64,000 bases of DNA from Clostridiales bacterium (GTDB lineage: Bacteria; Bacillota; Clostridia; Lachnospirales; Lachnospiraceae). Position 1 is the first letter of the stretch. Each line of letters opens with the position of its first letter. The notes below the pieces were generated by a model that was not told where the DNA came from, searched no databases, and saw only the letters and a program-made list of their open reading frames with translations. The stretch covers positions 1-64,000 of the forward strand of contig DUNO01000001.1 of the NCBI GenBank assembly GCA_012839295.1, given 5' to 3'. This document shows positions 8,736 through 17,054 of the stretch, piece by piece. The translations under genes and the position numbers were made by a program.

Positions 8736-10010
8736 ATGTTATTGATGTTTAAGGTGAAAAACTACACATCGTTTAAAAATGAAGCTATCTTGGATATGAG
8801 AGCGACTGCTTATGTGCAGCACCCTTCCCATGTTATACCTATTGACGATAAAAATGGATTGCTCAAAACAACGGCTCTCTATGGAGCAAATGCTTCCGGT
8901 AAATCCAATTTGATCTCAGCAATGTTCTTTTTTGAGCAGTATATCTTTTCGCAATTTATCAACAAAAAAGAAAATGAAGATTTTGAGTCTTTGGAGAATC
9001 AGATGAAGATCAAACTGGAGCCTTTTATGCTTTCGGAGCATAATAATGATGCTTCAGAGTTTGATATCATTTTCTTTTGTGGGGGAAAGCAGATACAGTA
9101 TGGTTTTGAATGTACATTAAAAGAGGTTTTGAATGAGTGGCTTTTCATTGATGATAAAAAGGTATTCGAGAGAACAGGTACGGAACTCTCATTTGGCAGT
9201 AAATATCAAAAGATATTGGGGGCTTATAAGAAGCTGCCTGCAGAAAGATTATATATTGCTGTATTGGAATATTTCCTTGATGATGAAGCGAAAGAAATCA
9301 TCCTGGGAGACTTTATTTCTTTTTTTCATGAAGAATACAATGTATTTTCGGAAATTCTCTTTGAATCCACAGTAAAAAGATTAGCAAGTTCTATTATGAT
9401 TAGCAAGAAGTTGGTAAGTAATAGAACGTATCGTCAGAAAGTTGAGAATTATCTGCGCCTGATTGATGTTGGTATTAAACGTCTTGACGTACAGACAGAA
9501 ACCATATTAAATGAACGAACCGGCAAGAAAAAGAAGGAAAAGGTGGTACGCACTGTTCACAATATTTATGATGAAAATGGAAATGTAGTCGGAGAAAAGT
9601 TATTTGACTTACAGCAGGAGTCTACTGGGACACTGCGTTTTCTTGCTTATGTTCAAAACATTATTGAGATGATTGAAGATGGCGGTGTATTTATTGTAGA
9701 TGAAATGTCTGCAAGGCTTCACCCTCTTCTGACCAAGCTTATAGTGGACATTTTCAGCTCCAGCCAGAATAAAAAGGCACAGCTTATTTTCACAACGCAC
9801 GATATTTCCTTACTGAATTACAATCAGTTTCGGCGAGACGAAATTGTATTTGTCGATAAAAATGAGCGGGGCGAATCTACACTTTACGCTCTTTCCGATT
9901 TGAAAGTACGTGAGGATGCCACATTTAGCAAGGACTATCTGCAAGGAAAATATGGTGCAATCCCCATCTTTAATTACGATGAAATTATAGGTGGTGAAGT
10001 GGATGGGTAG
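8736..10010 (+). CDS. AAA15/RloA-like ATPase
   Basis: This 424-residue ATPase belongs to the AAA15/AAA21 group related to SMC, OLD and RloA proteins. The N-terminal LFKVKNYTSF-type strand is followed by a Walker A, GANASGKSN, at 50-58. The C-terminal half has the Walker B FIVDEM at about 318-323, followed by SARLHP and the switch histidine in TTHD. Between them lies an inserted helical region. The gene overlaps by 8 nt the downstream gene, which has TOPRIM-like motifs. Such ATPase-TOPRIM pairs (RloA/RloB, and the related PARIS AriA/AriB) are antiphage systems in which the ATPase acts as sensor and the TOPRIM protein as effector. The gene is intact. Confidence 0.85.
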   Translation: MLLMFKVKNYTSFKNEAILDMRATAYVQHPSHVIPIDDKNGLLKTTALYGANASGKSNLISAMFFFEQYIFSQFINKKENEDFESLENQMKIKLEPFMLSEHNNDASEFDIIFFCGGKQIQYGFECTLKEVLNEWLFIDDKKVFERTGTELSFGSKYQKILGAYKKLPAERLYIAVLEYFLDDEAKEIILGDFISFFHEEYNVFSEILFESTVKRLASSIMISKKLVSNRTYRQKVENYLRLIDVGIKRLDVQTETILNERTGKKKKEKVVRTVHNIYDENGNVVGEKLFDLQQESTGTLRFLAYVQNIIEMIEDGGVFIVDEMSARLHPLLTKLIVDIFSSSQNKKAQLIFTTHDISLLNYNQFRRDEIVFVDKNERGESTLYALSDLKVREDATFSKDYLQGKYGAIPIFNYDEIIGGEVDG

Positions 10011-10650
10011 AACAATACTATCTCCACAGCGCCGTGCGGAGATTCAAAAAATCAATATCGGCCGCATCATTATTTTTTGTGAGGGTAAGACTGAAAAATA
10101 CTACTTTGATTATTTTGCAGAAATTATCAATAAAAATAAATATACTGATGTTGAAGTGGTATTGGAAACGGCAAATGGTAATGCTCAGACCGTTTTGAAT
10201 TTTGCTAACGATTTTTTTATAGATGAAGAAACTGGCCGGAAATTCAGTACCTATGGCAAGTATCTTGTATTTGATTGTGATGATCCTCCGAATATTCAGT
10301 CCGTGGTGCTGGCTTCTAAGGACTATGAGTTGCTGATTTCAAATTATCTGTTTGAAACATGGCTTTTGATGCATTTTGAGGAAGTAGATTCAAAGCTTAC
10401 CAAGCGCCAAATCTACCGTCGCTTATCAGAGCATCTAAAAAGTTCTTATTCAAAAGGCCATAGAGGTAAAACCCGCGAGATTATCCAAAATGGTGAGATT
10501 GAAAAGGCAATTGATAATGCTAAAGCTCTTGAATTCCAATATGAAAATCAGGGTAAAACATTGTCTGCTATGTCTGCTAATATTAAGGAAATGAACCCGT
10601 ATACAAGTGTTTATAAGTTGATTGAGCAGTTTATGATGGAAATTTCATAA
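10003..10650 (+). CDS. RloB-like TOPRIM-family protein, partner of the ATPase
   Basis: This 215-residue protein shows the TOPRIM metal-binding pattern: a strand ending in IIIFCEGKTE (catalytic Glu about 27) and later YLVFDCDDPP (DxD about 89-91). This matches RloB, often found next to AAA15 ATPases within restriction loci. The start at 10003 is chosen over an in-frame GTG at 9991 because AGGTGG lies 8 nt upstream; it overlaps the ATPase stop by 8 nt. By analogy with PARIS-type systems it would be the toxic nuclease effector released by the ATPase. That role is an inference; the pairing and motifs are visible. Confidence 0.8.
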   Translation: MGRTILSPQRRAEIQKINIGRIIIFCEGKTEKYYFDYFAEIINKNKYTDVEVVLETANGNAQTVLNFANDFFIDEETGRKFSTYGKYLVFDCDDPPNIQSVVLASKDYELLISNYLFETWLLMHFEEVDSKLTKRQIYRRLSEHLKSSYSKGHRGKTREIIQNGEIEKAIDNAKALEFQYENQGKTLSAMSANIKEMNPYTSVYKLIEQFMMEIS

Positions 10651-10673
10651 AATTAGGATGGGAGGTGACTTGA

Positions 10674-11325
10674 ATGGGCAGAAAAAGAAATGATGCCACA
10701 CTCTCAAAATTAGGTGACATTTATCAGTATTTTATTGCGTTGTTTGATTGTTTTAAGTTGAAAGCTGGAGAAAAAATTCAAATTGAACTTCAAGGGGATG
10801 ATACTCTTATTTCGAGTGAAATCAATAGAAGTTTTCAAAAGGAAGTCAAACATCATATTGGAGATTCCAAACTTTCTGATCGTGATCAAGATTTATGGAA
10901 CACATTAAAAAATTGGATACTTGATTATAAAGACAACGTAGATTTTGGTCAATTAATTTTATTTACTACAGCTGATATTCCTATTTTTGCTTCTCGTTAC
11001 TATTCCTTCTGAAAATAGGGATAATTATGTTGCTTCGCTTTTAGGAGTTGTACTTAAACAGGTAGTTGATCCACCTCATACATGGGAGGTTTCTTTCGAA
11101 ACTTTTCAACAATATGCTCAGACTATTGCACCAGCTTATATGCAACCTGGAAAAACTCCTCTTCCATTAGATTACTTAGAATGTGAACCTTCACAAGATG
11201 AATGTACTGCAGTTAAAGAGAAAATATTTGTTAAGGCGTTAGAAAGTATTGAGTATAAAAAGATGATTCCTATAGCTATTTCTGAATATGATGCCAAAGC
11301 TTATGGACGAGCAAGGGAATATTGA
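10674..11325 (+). pseudogene. Cap4/ABC-3C-like dsDNA nuclease, frameshifted and truncated
   Basis: The first frame (10674-11012) starts behind a GGGAGG site and has the N-terminal nuclease pattern of Cap4-like (DUF4297) proteins: GDIYQYF, then IELQGDD (37-43), then QKEVKHH (55-61), which gives the E...D...ExK core. Near 10975-10990, beside a T run, the frame shifts, and the protein continues from VTIPSENRDNYVASLLG to a stop at 11323-11325. The continuation ends early (total about 215 residues against 350 or more in the family). A sequencing error or a programmed shift could explain the frameshift but not the short end. It directly follows the RloB-like gene. Confidence 0.6.
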
Positions 11326-11388
11326 AATATCAAAACTGGATTCATTATTACCTTGGTCAAAAGACCTGCCAGCTAAATGTTATAAACC

Positions 11389-11416
11389 ACGCCGCTGATG
11401 AAGCGGCGTTATTTTA
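11389..11416 (+). terminator. Terminator after the nuclease remnant
   Basis: ACGCCGC...GCGGCGT hairpin followed by TATTTTATT, about 65 bp after the stop of the broken nuclease gene. Confidence 0.65.
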
Positions 11417-11431
11417 TTGGCAGGCGGATGA

Positions 11432-11962
11432 TTTGACGTTTACGGATTCAGTCAAGAGAAACTTGCAAAACAGTTAGGAATCACGGTGAAATCGATACAA
11501 AGGTATGAACAGGGATATAAGTCAGATACTTATACTTTGGTTCAACTTGCCACATTTTTTAATGTTTCTGCGGATTACTTGCTTGGATTAAAAGGGTATA
11601 AAGAGCAGATGGAAGAGCGCAAGCACAAATTAAAGGGAGAAGATGGCTACAACGAATTATATAGTCATTATTTAAAATGTTTGAATAATTATGAAATAGT
11701 AGAAGACGCAAGGTATTATTGGATTGAATCGATAGATGATTGTATTGGAGGACAAACCCAATGGGTAGGATGGGCAGACAATGAATATAAATTAGAAATT
11801 AGAAGATTACGTCCAGTAAAGCCCAAAAGCGCAATAGAAGCTTGTGGTGGTCAGGCAATTGTACGAGCAGATATATGTGAACAATATTTACCGGAATTTA
11901 TGGAAGATTTCATAACAGAAAATCCAGAAGTAAAGGTATTACGAGAATTAGAGCAACTATAA
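11432..11962 (+). pseudogene. XRE-family HTH regulator, N-terminally clipped
   Basis: The frame opens right after a stop at 11429 with GFSQEKLAKQLGIT, the first helices of a Cro/C1-type HTH, then VKSIQRYEQG and the FFNVSADYLLG closing helix. The usual 10-15 residues before GFSQ, and any start codon with a binding site, are missing; translation could begin only at an internal GTG (11486), which would cut through the HTH. The C-terminal half contains WVGWADNEYKLEIRRLRPVK, a tail seen in regulators carried by Clostridia mobile elements. Probably non-functional. Confidence 0.6.
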
Positions 11963-12125
11963 GATGCCTTTACTGCCATTATGGTTGCATGTTGATTTTA
12001 TAAGTGTTTTCTAGGCCTATGTTTTAGCTTATAAAACAATAGGAAAGGGAATAAAATAATATGGGACAAGAAGAACGGAAGCGTATGGGTAAAAAGAAGG
12101 CGGATATTATTATTCCACAGTAGCA

Positions 12126-12524
12126 ATGCCTAAAAGGGAATTAGATCACGACTATGAGAGATTTATTAAAGATATAAAACAAAGTATAAAGAAAGAGCGT
12201 TTGAATATTGTTATAGCAGCTAATAGGAAAATGATTTTATTATATTGGAGGATTGGAAATAAAATATTATTAAGTCAGAGTAAACTAGGTTGGGGTGCAA
12301 AAGTAATTGATCGCATGTCCAAGGATTTGCAAGATGCTTTTCCTGAAATGAAGGGATTTTCAGCGAGAAATTTAAAATATATGAGAAAGCTCGCAGAATG
12401 TTGGCAGGATTATAAAATTGTGCAAGAGGTTATTGCACAAATTCCTTGGAGTAAGTACCTCGAATACCTGCAGAAGAAAAATGTACGGTTGATACAGGCG
12501 AATGTGTTGAAAAGGATTATATAA
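12126..12524 (+). pseudogene. DUF1016 (YhcG-like) nuclease, N-terminal half with foreign tail
   Basis: Residues 1-109 match the DUF1016 N-terminal domain: LYWRIGNKI, LGWGAKVIDRMSKDLQDAFP, FSARNLKYMRKL and AQIPWS. Whole proteins have about 330-380 residues, with a PD-(D/E)XK nuclease in the C-terminal half; here the match ends at AQIPWS and is followed by an unrelated 23-residue tail. The join looks like a deletion. It lies at the right end of the defence islet. Confidence 0.75.
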
Positions 12525-12978
12525 GTAGGGTAAAATAGATGTAGGCGGTTGATTTTTTCAGCTGTCTGCATCTATAAAGGTGTATGTTGGTATGTTTTAG
12601 AGGGCGAAATTTTAAAATTATTTTTTAGCCCTGACTTGACACCAGCGTTTTTTGCATCCTCAAGAAATGTAGAGAGTGTAGTATTGATGTCAAGGCCGTA
12701 AACATTGATTTTATTGGGTTTACAGGACTACATCAATCTTATCTACTCGACTTAAAGTTTATTTTTTACGTTTGGAAAAATATATCTATGGGTAAAAAAA
12801 GGAAGATCAATATTAAGACAGCTTAGCTTGCTGGTTGGTGCTGTTCTTTCATATTTAATATATCGCAGCATTCATTGTTTGACTGATAATATTTTTAAGG
12901 ATGTTCACCTGGATACTGAGAAGGCTTGGAAAATATAAAATCAAATACCTAAATTTCAATTTGGAGGAGCGTAGGATT
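12525..12978. other. Gap with a hairpin and an unrecognised minus-strand coding scrap
   Basis: A TAGATG...CATCTA hairpin (12536-12574) follows the DUF1016 remnant. On the minus strand, about 12569-12735 is open and encodes ...INTTLSTFLEDAKNAGVKSG..., without a start codon; it looks like a fragment of a lost gene. The rest shows nothing I can name. Confidence 0.3.
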
Positions 12979-13134
12979 ATGAAAAGAAAAACATTATATA
13001 TGATTGCAATTATGATGGTGCTTCTATATATCGTTGTTAGTAAACTGATTATGCCCATAAATAATATAATGTCAATTATTTGGATGATTATTGCTGGTTG
13101 CATTTTTATTATATCGTTTTTTTGTAAGAAATAA
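12979..13134 (+). CDS. Small two-helix membrane protein
   Basis: This 51-residue protein starts at an ATG 12 nt after GGAGG (12963-12967). It has two hydrophobic segments, at about 7-25 and 30-47, with a Lys-rich N-terminus and a KK C-terminus. I do not recognise a family. It lies directly before a CPBP protease fragment and could be a small immunity-type membrane protein, but nothing in the sequence proves expression. Confidence 0.4.
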   Translation: MKRKTLYMIAIMMVLLYIVVSKLIMPINNIMSIIWMIIAGCIFIISFFCKK

Positions 13135-13147
13135 GAAAAGTTATTAG

Positions 13148-13558
13148 AAATTAGATGGAATAAATACATATAAATACATAACTATTATTTTACTATCTTT
13201 TATTTTTAGTTTAGCACATATCCCTTCAATGGAAGTGTTTAATCTTGTCAGCTTACTCCTTTTAATATGTAGCGGTACTTTAGCCGGTATCATGTTTTCC
13301 CTTGTTACTTATAGAAATAATTCTATTTGGGGAAGTGCTTTGATTCACACCATATGGAACTTAATAATGTGTGGCGATATATTGCACATATACTTCGGAA
13401 AAGACACTTCCACTAAAGCATTATTTTCCATTACTCTTCCAGCTGAGAATTATCTGTTAACTGGAGCGGGGTTTGGCATTGAAGCATCTATTATTGCAAT
13501 TGTTGGATATACAATTATAGGCATATCTGCATTGCTATCGATTAAAAAATCGAAATAA
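13148..13558 (+). pseudogene. CPBP-family intramembrane protease, C-terminal half
   Basis: The frame is open from 13148 without a start codon. It encodes FSLAHIPS, one of the catalytic histidine motifs of CPBP (Abi) proteases, then IWGSALIHTIWNLIMCGDI, the following conserved segment, and a final membrane helix ending in Lys/Ser-rich residues. The N-terminal half with the EExxxR motif is missing. It belongs to a different CPBP subtype from the fragment at 6581, so the two are not halves of one gene. Confidence 0.7.
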
Positions 13559-13562
13559 ATAT

Positions 13563-13605
13563 TCGAACTACCTAAAGATAATGAGAATTATTTTAGGTAG
13601 TTTAT
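13563..13605. terminator. Long A+T-rich hairpin, bidirectional terminator type
   Basis: ACTACCTAAA and TTTAGGTAGT form the stem, with TTTAT after the right arm. It separates the protease fragment from the ABC exporter. Confidence 0.65.
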
Positions 13606-13607
13606 AT

Positions 13608-13660
13608 GTCACATTCTTTATACAATACAGTCACTAAGATGTCACTTTACTTTGCTATGA
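13608..13660 (+). promoter_or_regulatory. GTCAC direct repeats and promoter of the MacB-type ABC operon
   Basis: GTCAC occurs at 13608, 13630 and 13641, that is at steps of 22 and 11 bp, on one face of the helix. This is the arrangement of OmpR-family response regulator sites. A TATGAT -10-like hexamer at 13656 follows the last repeat. No two-component system is adjacent, so the regulator would act from elsewhere. Confidence 0.45.
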
Positions 13661-13711
13661 TAAAACTGTTCAGAGAAGAACAGTAAAAAACAATGTCATA
13701 GGAGGTCCATT

Positions 13712-14392
13712 ATGGAGCTACTGAAATGTAACGGTGTGGAAAAGGTCTTTGGGAAAGGGAGTAACCATGTTACTGCTCTGAATGGTATTGATCTGTCCAT
13801 TGAAAAGGGAGAATTTGTCGCGCTCATTGGCTCATCCGGTTCTGGAAAATCAACCCTGCTTCACATTTTGGGGAGCGTTGACCGTCCGACAAAGGGTACG
13901 GTTGTGGTGGATGGTGTTAATATTGGAACACTGAATGCTACCGATGCTGCAATTTTCCGACGAAGAAAGGTCGGGCTGGTCTATCAGTTTTATAATCTTA
14001 TTCCTACCCTGACTGTCAGGAAGAACATCCTAATGCCAATGCTTCTTGATAAACGAAAGCCGGAAGAGGAGTATTTTGATAACATTATCCGCATATTGGG
14101 GATTGGAGATAAGCTGGAAGCACTGCCGCATCAGCTCTCTGGCGGACAGCAGCAGAGGGTGGCGATTGCACGGGCTCTGATTTATCGGCCTGCGCTTGTG
14201 CTGGCAGATGAACCGACTGGAAACCTTGACCAGAAGAACTCGAAAGAGATTGTTGATCTTCTAAAGCTGTCCAACCGCAATCTGAAACAGACAATTCTAT
14301 TGATCACCCATGATGAAAAGATTGCTTTGGAAGCAGACCGTATCCTTACGATTGAGGATGGCCGTATTATTGCAGACAATCGCAGGAGGTGA
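13712..14392 (+). CDS. ABC transporter ATP-binding protein (MacB/LolD type)
   Basis: This 226-residue ATPase has a Walker A GSSGSGKST (40-48), a Q-loop in VYQFYNLIPTLT, a signature LSGGQQQRV and a Walker B VLADEPTGNLD. These are typical of the type VII ABC group that works with FtsX-like permeases (MacB, BceA, LolD). It sits behind an AGGAGG site and is followed within 5 bp by its permease. The likely role is export of, or resistance to, envelope-active peptides; it is not itself a substrate-defining subunit. Confidence 0.92.
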   Translation: MELLKCNGVEKVFGKGSNHVTALNGIDLSIEKGEFVALIGSSGSGKSTLLHILGSVDRPTKGTVVVDGVNIGTLNATDAAIFRRRKVGLVYQFYNLIPTLTVRKNILMPMLLDKRKPEEEYFDNIIRILGIGDKLEALPHQLSGGQQQRVAIARALIYRPALVLADEPTGNLDQKNSKEIVDLLKLSNRNLKQTILLITHDEKIALEADRILTIEDGRIIADNRRR

Positions 14393-14397
14393 CGGCT

Positions 14398-16581
14398 ATG
14401 TGGAAGGATTATTCAATCAGCTATATCAAACAGAATAAAGCATCCAGTGTTTCCATCATGGTAGCAGCGCTTGTCTCTACTCTGTTTTTGTCCTTGATTT
14501 GCAGTCTGTTCTATAATCTGTGGAGGTATAATATCGATCAGATTATTTATGAAGAAGGCGACTGGCAGGGAAGACTGGTTGGCAAAATAACAGATTCAGA
14601 CATAGAAACGATTCAAAACTTTGCAAATGTGACAAGGGTAGAAACTTATTTGGATAAAAATGGACGAGCGGTAGCAGATATTTATTTTGAAAATATGAGA
14701 GATGCTTACAACGATATGCCGCAGATTGCGGCACTGCCAGGTTTGACACAATCAGTAATCTCCTATCATGATAAACTGCTGTCCCAGTATTTGATTTTTG
14801 ACCCACAGGATGAACAGCCGCCGCTGTTACTTAGCTTTTATATTTTTGTCATGATGGTGACCTGTATTTCACTGATTTTAATGATTCGGAATGCTTTTGC
14901 TGCGTCTATGACGGCACGCATACATCAGCTTGGTATTTTATCAAGCATCGGAGCTACACCCAGACAGATTAAAGTCTGTCTGCTTCAGGAAGCGTTTGCG
15001 TTGTGTGGGTTTCCTGTGCTCCTGGGTAGTTTTGGAGGAATCGGGCTTTGCATTTGTTTCCTGGAATTTGCAAAGCAGATTGGCAGAGAGTATCAAAGTA
15101 TTCCTGTTGTATTGCATTATCATCCCCTGGTATTTGTGGTTACTATCCTTGCCTCTTTGTTGACTGTGCTTTTGTCTGCATGGCTCCCGGCAAGGAGGAT
15201 GAGTAGAATAACACCTTTACAAGCAATCCATACCGTATCAGAACAGTCATTCAAGAAAAAGAAGCACTCCCTTATTCTTTCTTTGCTTTTTGGAGTAGAG
15301 GGAGAATTGGTAGGTAATGCTCTGAAAGCAAGAAGAAAGGAGCTTAGAATTTCTACTATTTCACTTACGCTTTCTTTTTTTGCATTTACCATGTTCCTAA
15401 TCTTTGTGACATTATCGAATATCAGCACAAAGCACACCTATTTTGAAAGGTATAAGGATTCCTGGGATGTAATGGCAACCGTAAAAAATACTAATATTGA
15501 AGAATTCGATGAACTGCCTAAACTGAAAGGGATTGAGGGTGTGGAAAGCTGTGTCGCCTATCAAAAGGCAGTTGCATATACCGTAATCAGGGAAGAACAG
15601 CTATCTCCTGAGCTTCAGGCATTGGGAGGCATTCGAGCGGTTGCAGGTTCCGCTGGGATGATGACTGACGGAGCATGGCTTGTAAAAGTGCCTATTGTAA
15701 TTTTGGATGATAATGGCTTTCAGGAATATTGCGGGCAGATAGGGGTGGAACCGGGGATGGATGGGGCTATTGTGCTGAACCATATATGGGACAGCATAAA
15801 CAGTAACTTCCGATACCCGGAATATATTCCTTTTATCACGGAAACCACACAGAGTGTATTGCTTACCGACGAGACCGGAAAGGAAACAGGTGGTAAGATT
15901 AAGCAGCTCGCATATACGCAGGAAGAACCGATATTGCGTGAAGAGTATGAGGATTATACTTTGGTTCAGATTATTCCGGCATCCCTATGGAAGAAGTTGG
16001 GACTATGGGTGCCTGAGGTTGAAGCGGATATCAATTTACGAATTCTGGCATCGGATGATTCCGTGGTGTCTGAGATAGAAAGCGATGTACGAGAGCGATT
16101 GTCCGATAGTTATAAGGTAGATATCACAAATCGTATTCAGGATGAGATAGAAGAAAGGAATTTATGGAAGGGATACAAGACTATTGTGGGTGCGCTTTGT
16201 ACCTTGCTGGCGCTCATCGGAATTGCGAATATTTTCTCTCATACCCTAGGCTTCCTGTATCAACGAAAGCGGGAATTTGCCAGATATCTTTCGGTAGGTG
16301 TTACACCGGCAGGAATAAAGAAAATGCTTTGGATTGAAGTACTTATAATTGCAGGTCGACCACTGCTGATTACCGTACCTCTTGCCTTCATATTTACAAT
16401 ATTCGCAATCACAGAAAGCTATCTGAAACCGGCAGAGCTCCTTCCTGTGCTGCCAGTACTTCCTATCATGATATTTATCCTTTTTATCTTTGTATTTATT
16501 GGATTGGCATATTATATTGGCGGAAAGCGCCTCTTGCAGTGTAATTTGAGTGAGGCATTGCAGAATGATTCTATGGTTTAG
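14398..16581 (+). CDS. FtsX-like ABC permease
   Basis: This 727-residue permease has an N-terminal membrane helix (about 18-38), an extracellular region, and three helices at about 145-290 within an FtsX domain (LGILSSIGATPRQIK is the conserved loop). A second membrane helix at about 315-335 precedes a large extracellular domain (about 340-590), and a second FtsX-like triplet of helices lies at the end (YLSVGVTPAGIKKML). ATG 14398 is chosen over GTG 14389 because AGGAGG (14384-14389) would overlap the latter. It forms an exporter with the upstream ATPase, probably for peptides or lipids at the envelope. Confidence 0.88.
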   Translation: MWKDYSISYIKQNKASSVSIMVAALVSTLFLSLICSLFYNLWRYNIDQIIYEEGDWQGRLVGKITDSDIETIQNFANVTRVETYLDKNGRAVADIYFENMRDAYNDMPQIAALPGLTQSVISYHDKLLSQYLIFDPQDEQPPLLLSFYIFVMMVTCISLILMIRNAFAASMTARIHQLGILSSIGATPRQIKVCLLQEAFALCGFPVLLGSFGGIGLCICFLEFAKQIGREYQSIPVVLHYHPLVFVVTILASLLTVLLSAWLPARRMSRITPLQAIHTVSEQSFKKKKHSLILSLLFGVEGELVGNALKARRKELRISTISLTLSFFAFTMFLIFVTLSNISTKHTYFERYKDSWDVMATVKNTNIEEFDELPKLKGIEGVESCVAYQKAVAYTVIREEQLSPELQALGGIRAVAGSAGMMTDGAWLVKVPIVILDDNGFQEYCGQIGVEPGMDGAIVLNHIWDSINSNFRYPEYIPFITETTQSVLLTDETGKETGGKIKQLAYTQEEPILREEYEDYTLVQIIPASLWKKLGLWVPEVEADINLRILASDDSVVSEIESDVRERLSDSYKVDITNRIQDEIEERNLWKGYKTIVGALCTLLALIGIANIFSHTLGFLYQRKREFARYLSVGVTPAGIKKMLWIEVLIIAGRPLLITVPLAFIFTIFAITESYLKPAELLPVLPVLPIMIFILFIFVFIGLAYYIGGKRLLQCNLSEALQNDSMV

Positions 16582-16724
16582 TTAGAATCGGATGGTTTCG
16601 TTTGAAGTATCTTAGGCAGCACACTGCAACAAATAAAAGAGTATCGGTATATATAATCTTGCTTACAGAGAATTATATGTTAAAAAAGGAGGAGTATAAT
16701 AAGGCGATATTATACAATTGAGAT

Positions 16725-17053
16725 ATGTTAAAATTAAAAGGCGTGACAAAAAAATATGGAGCAATAGTTGTTCCGTTCGCCAAAAAGGCTTGAATATTTT
16801 TTTGACTGGCTATCGTGTAGTTTTTAATGCGAGATGTATTATTAAGCGCCTTTCCGATAAACATTATTGGGATACTGGTAACTACCCTCGCTTGGAGGTT
16901 CTTTGAAGGTTTTAATTATGTGGTAATCAGTGATAAAATTAATCGGCGGTATCCAAGTAGGAAAAGATGGCTTAACTGGGGAGCCTTTGTTTGTGCGGTG
17001 CTGTGTATCCTTATTCATGGTGCAATCGGCGTGACTGCCGATATTGCGGTAAA
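16725..17053 (+). pseudogene. Compound remnant: ABC ATPase start and a CPBP protease fragment
   Basis: At 16725 an ATG opens LKLKGVTKKYGAIVV, the first strand of an ABC ATPase, which is lost after about 20 residues. From 16827 a second piece reads FEGFNYVVISDKINRRYPSR then WLNWGAFVCAVLCILIHGAI, matching the middle-to-C-terminal part of a CPBP-type membrane protease. It runs without a natural end into the tail of the leftward gene at 17055. Two independent scars therefore meet here, and a rearrangement junction lies near 17040-17055. Confidence 0.55.
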
Positions 17054-17054
17054 A

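Noticed and set aside
10987-11325. Second half of the Cap4-like nuclease as an independent gene starting at TTG
   Set aside because: No binding site precedes it and its first residues continue the fold of the upstream frame, so a frameshifted single gene is simpler.
6581-13558. One CPBP gene split by insertion of the defence islet
   Set aside because: The two pieces belong to different CPBP subtypes and do not complement each other, so they are independent remnants.
16725-16790. Start of a new ABC ATPase gene
   Set aside because: Only the first 15-20 residues match; Walker A and all later motifs are absent.
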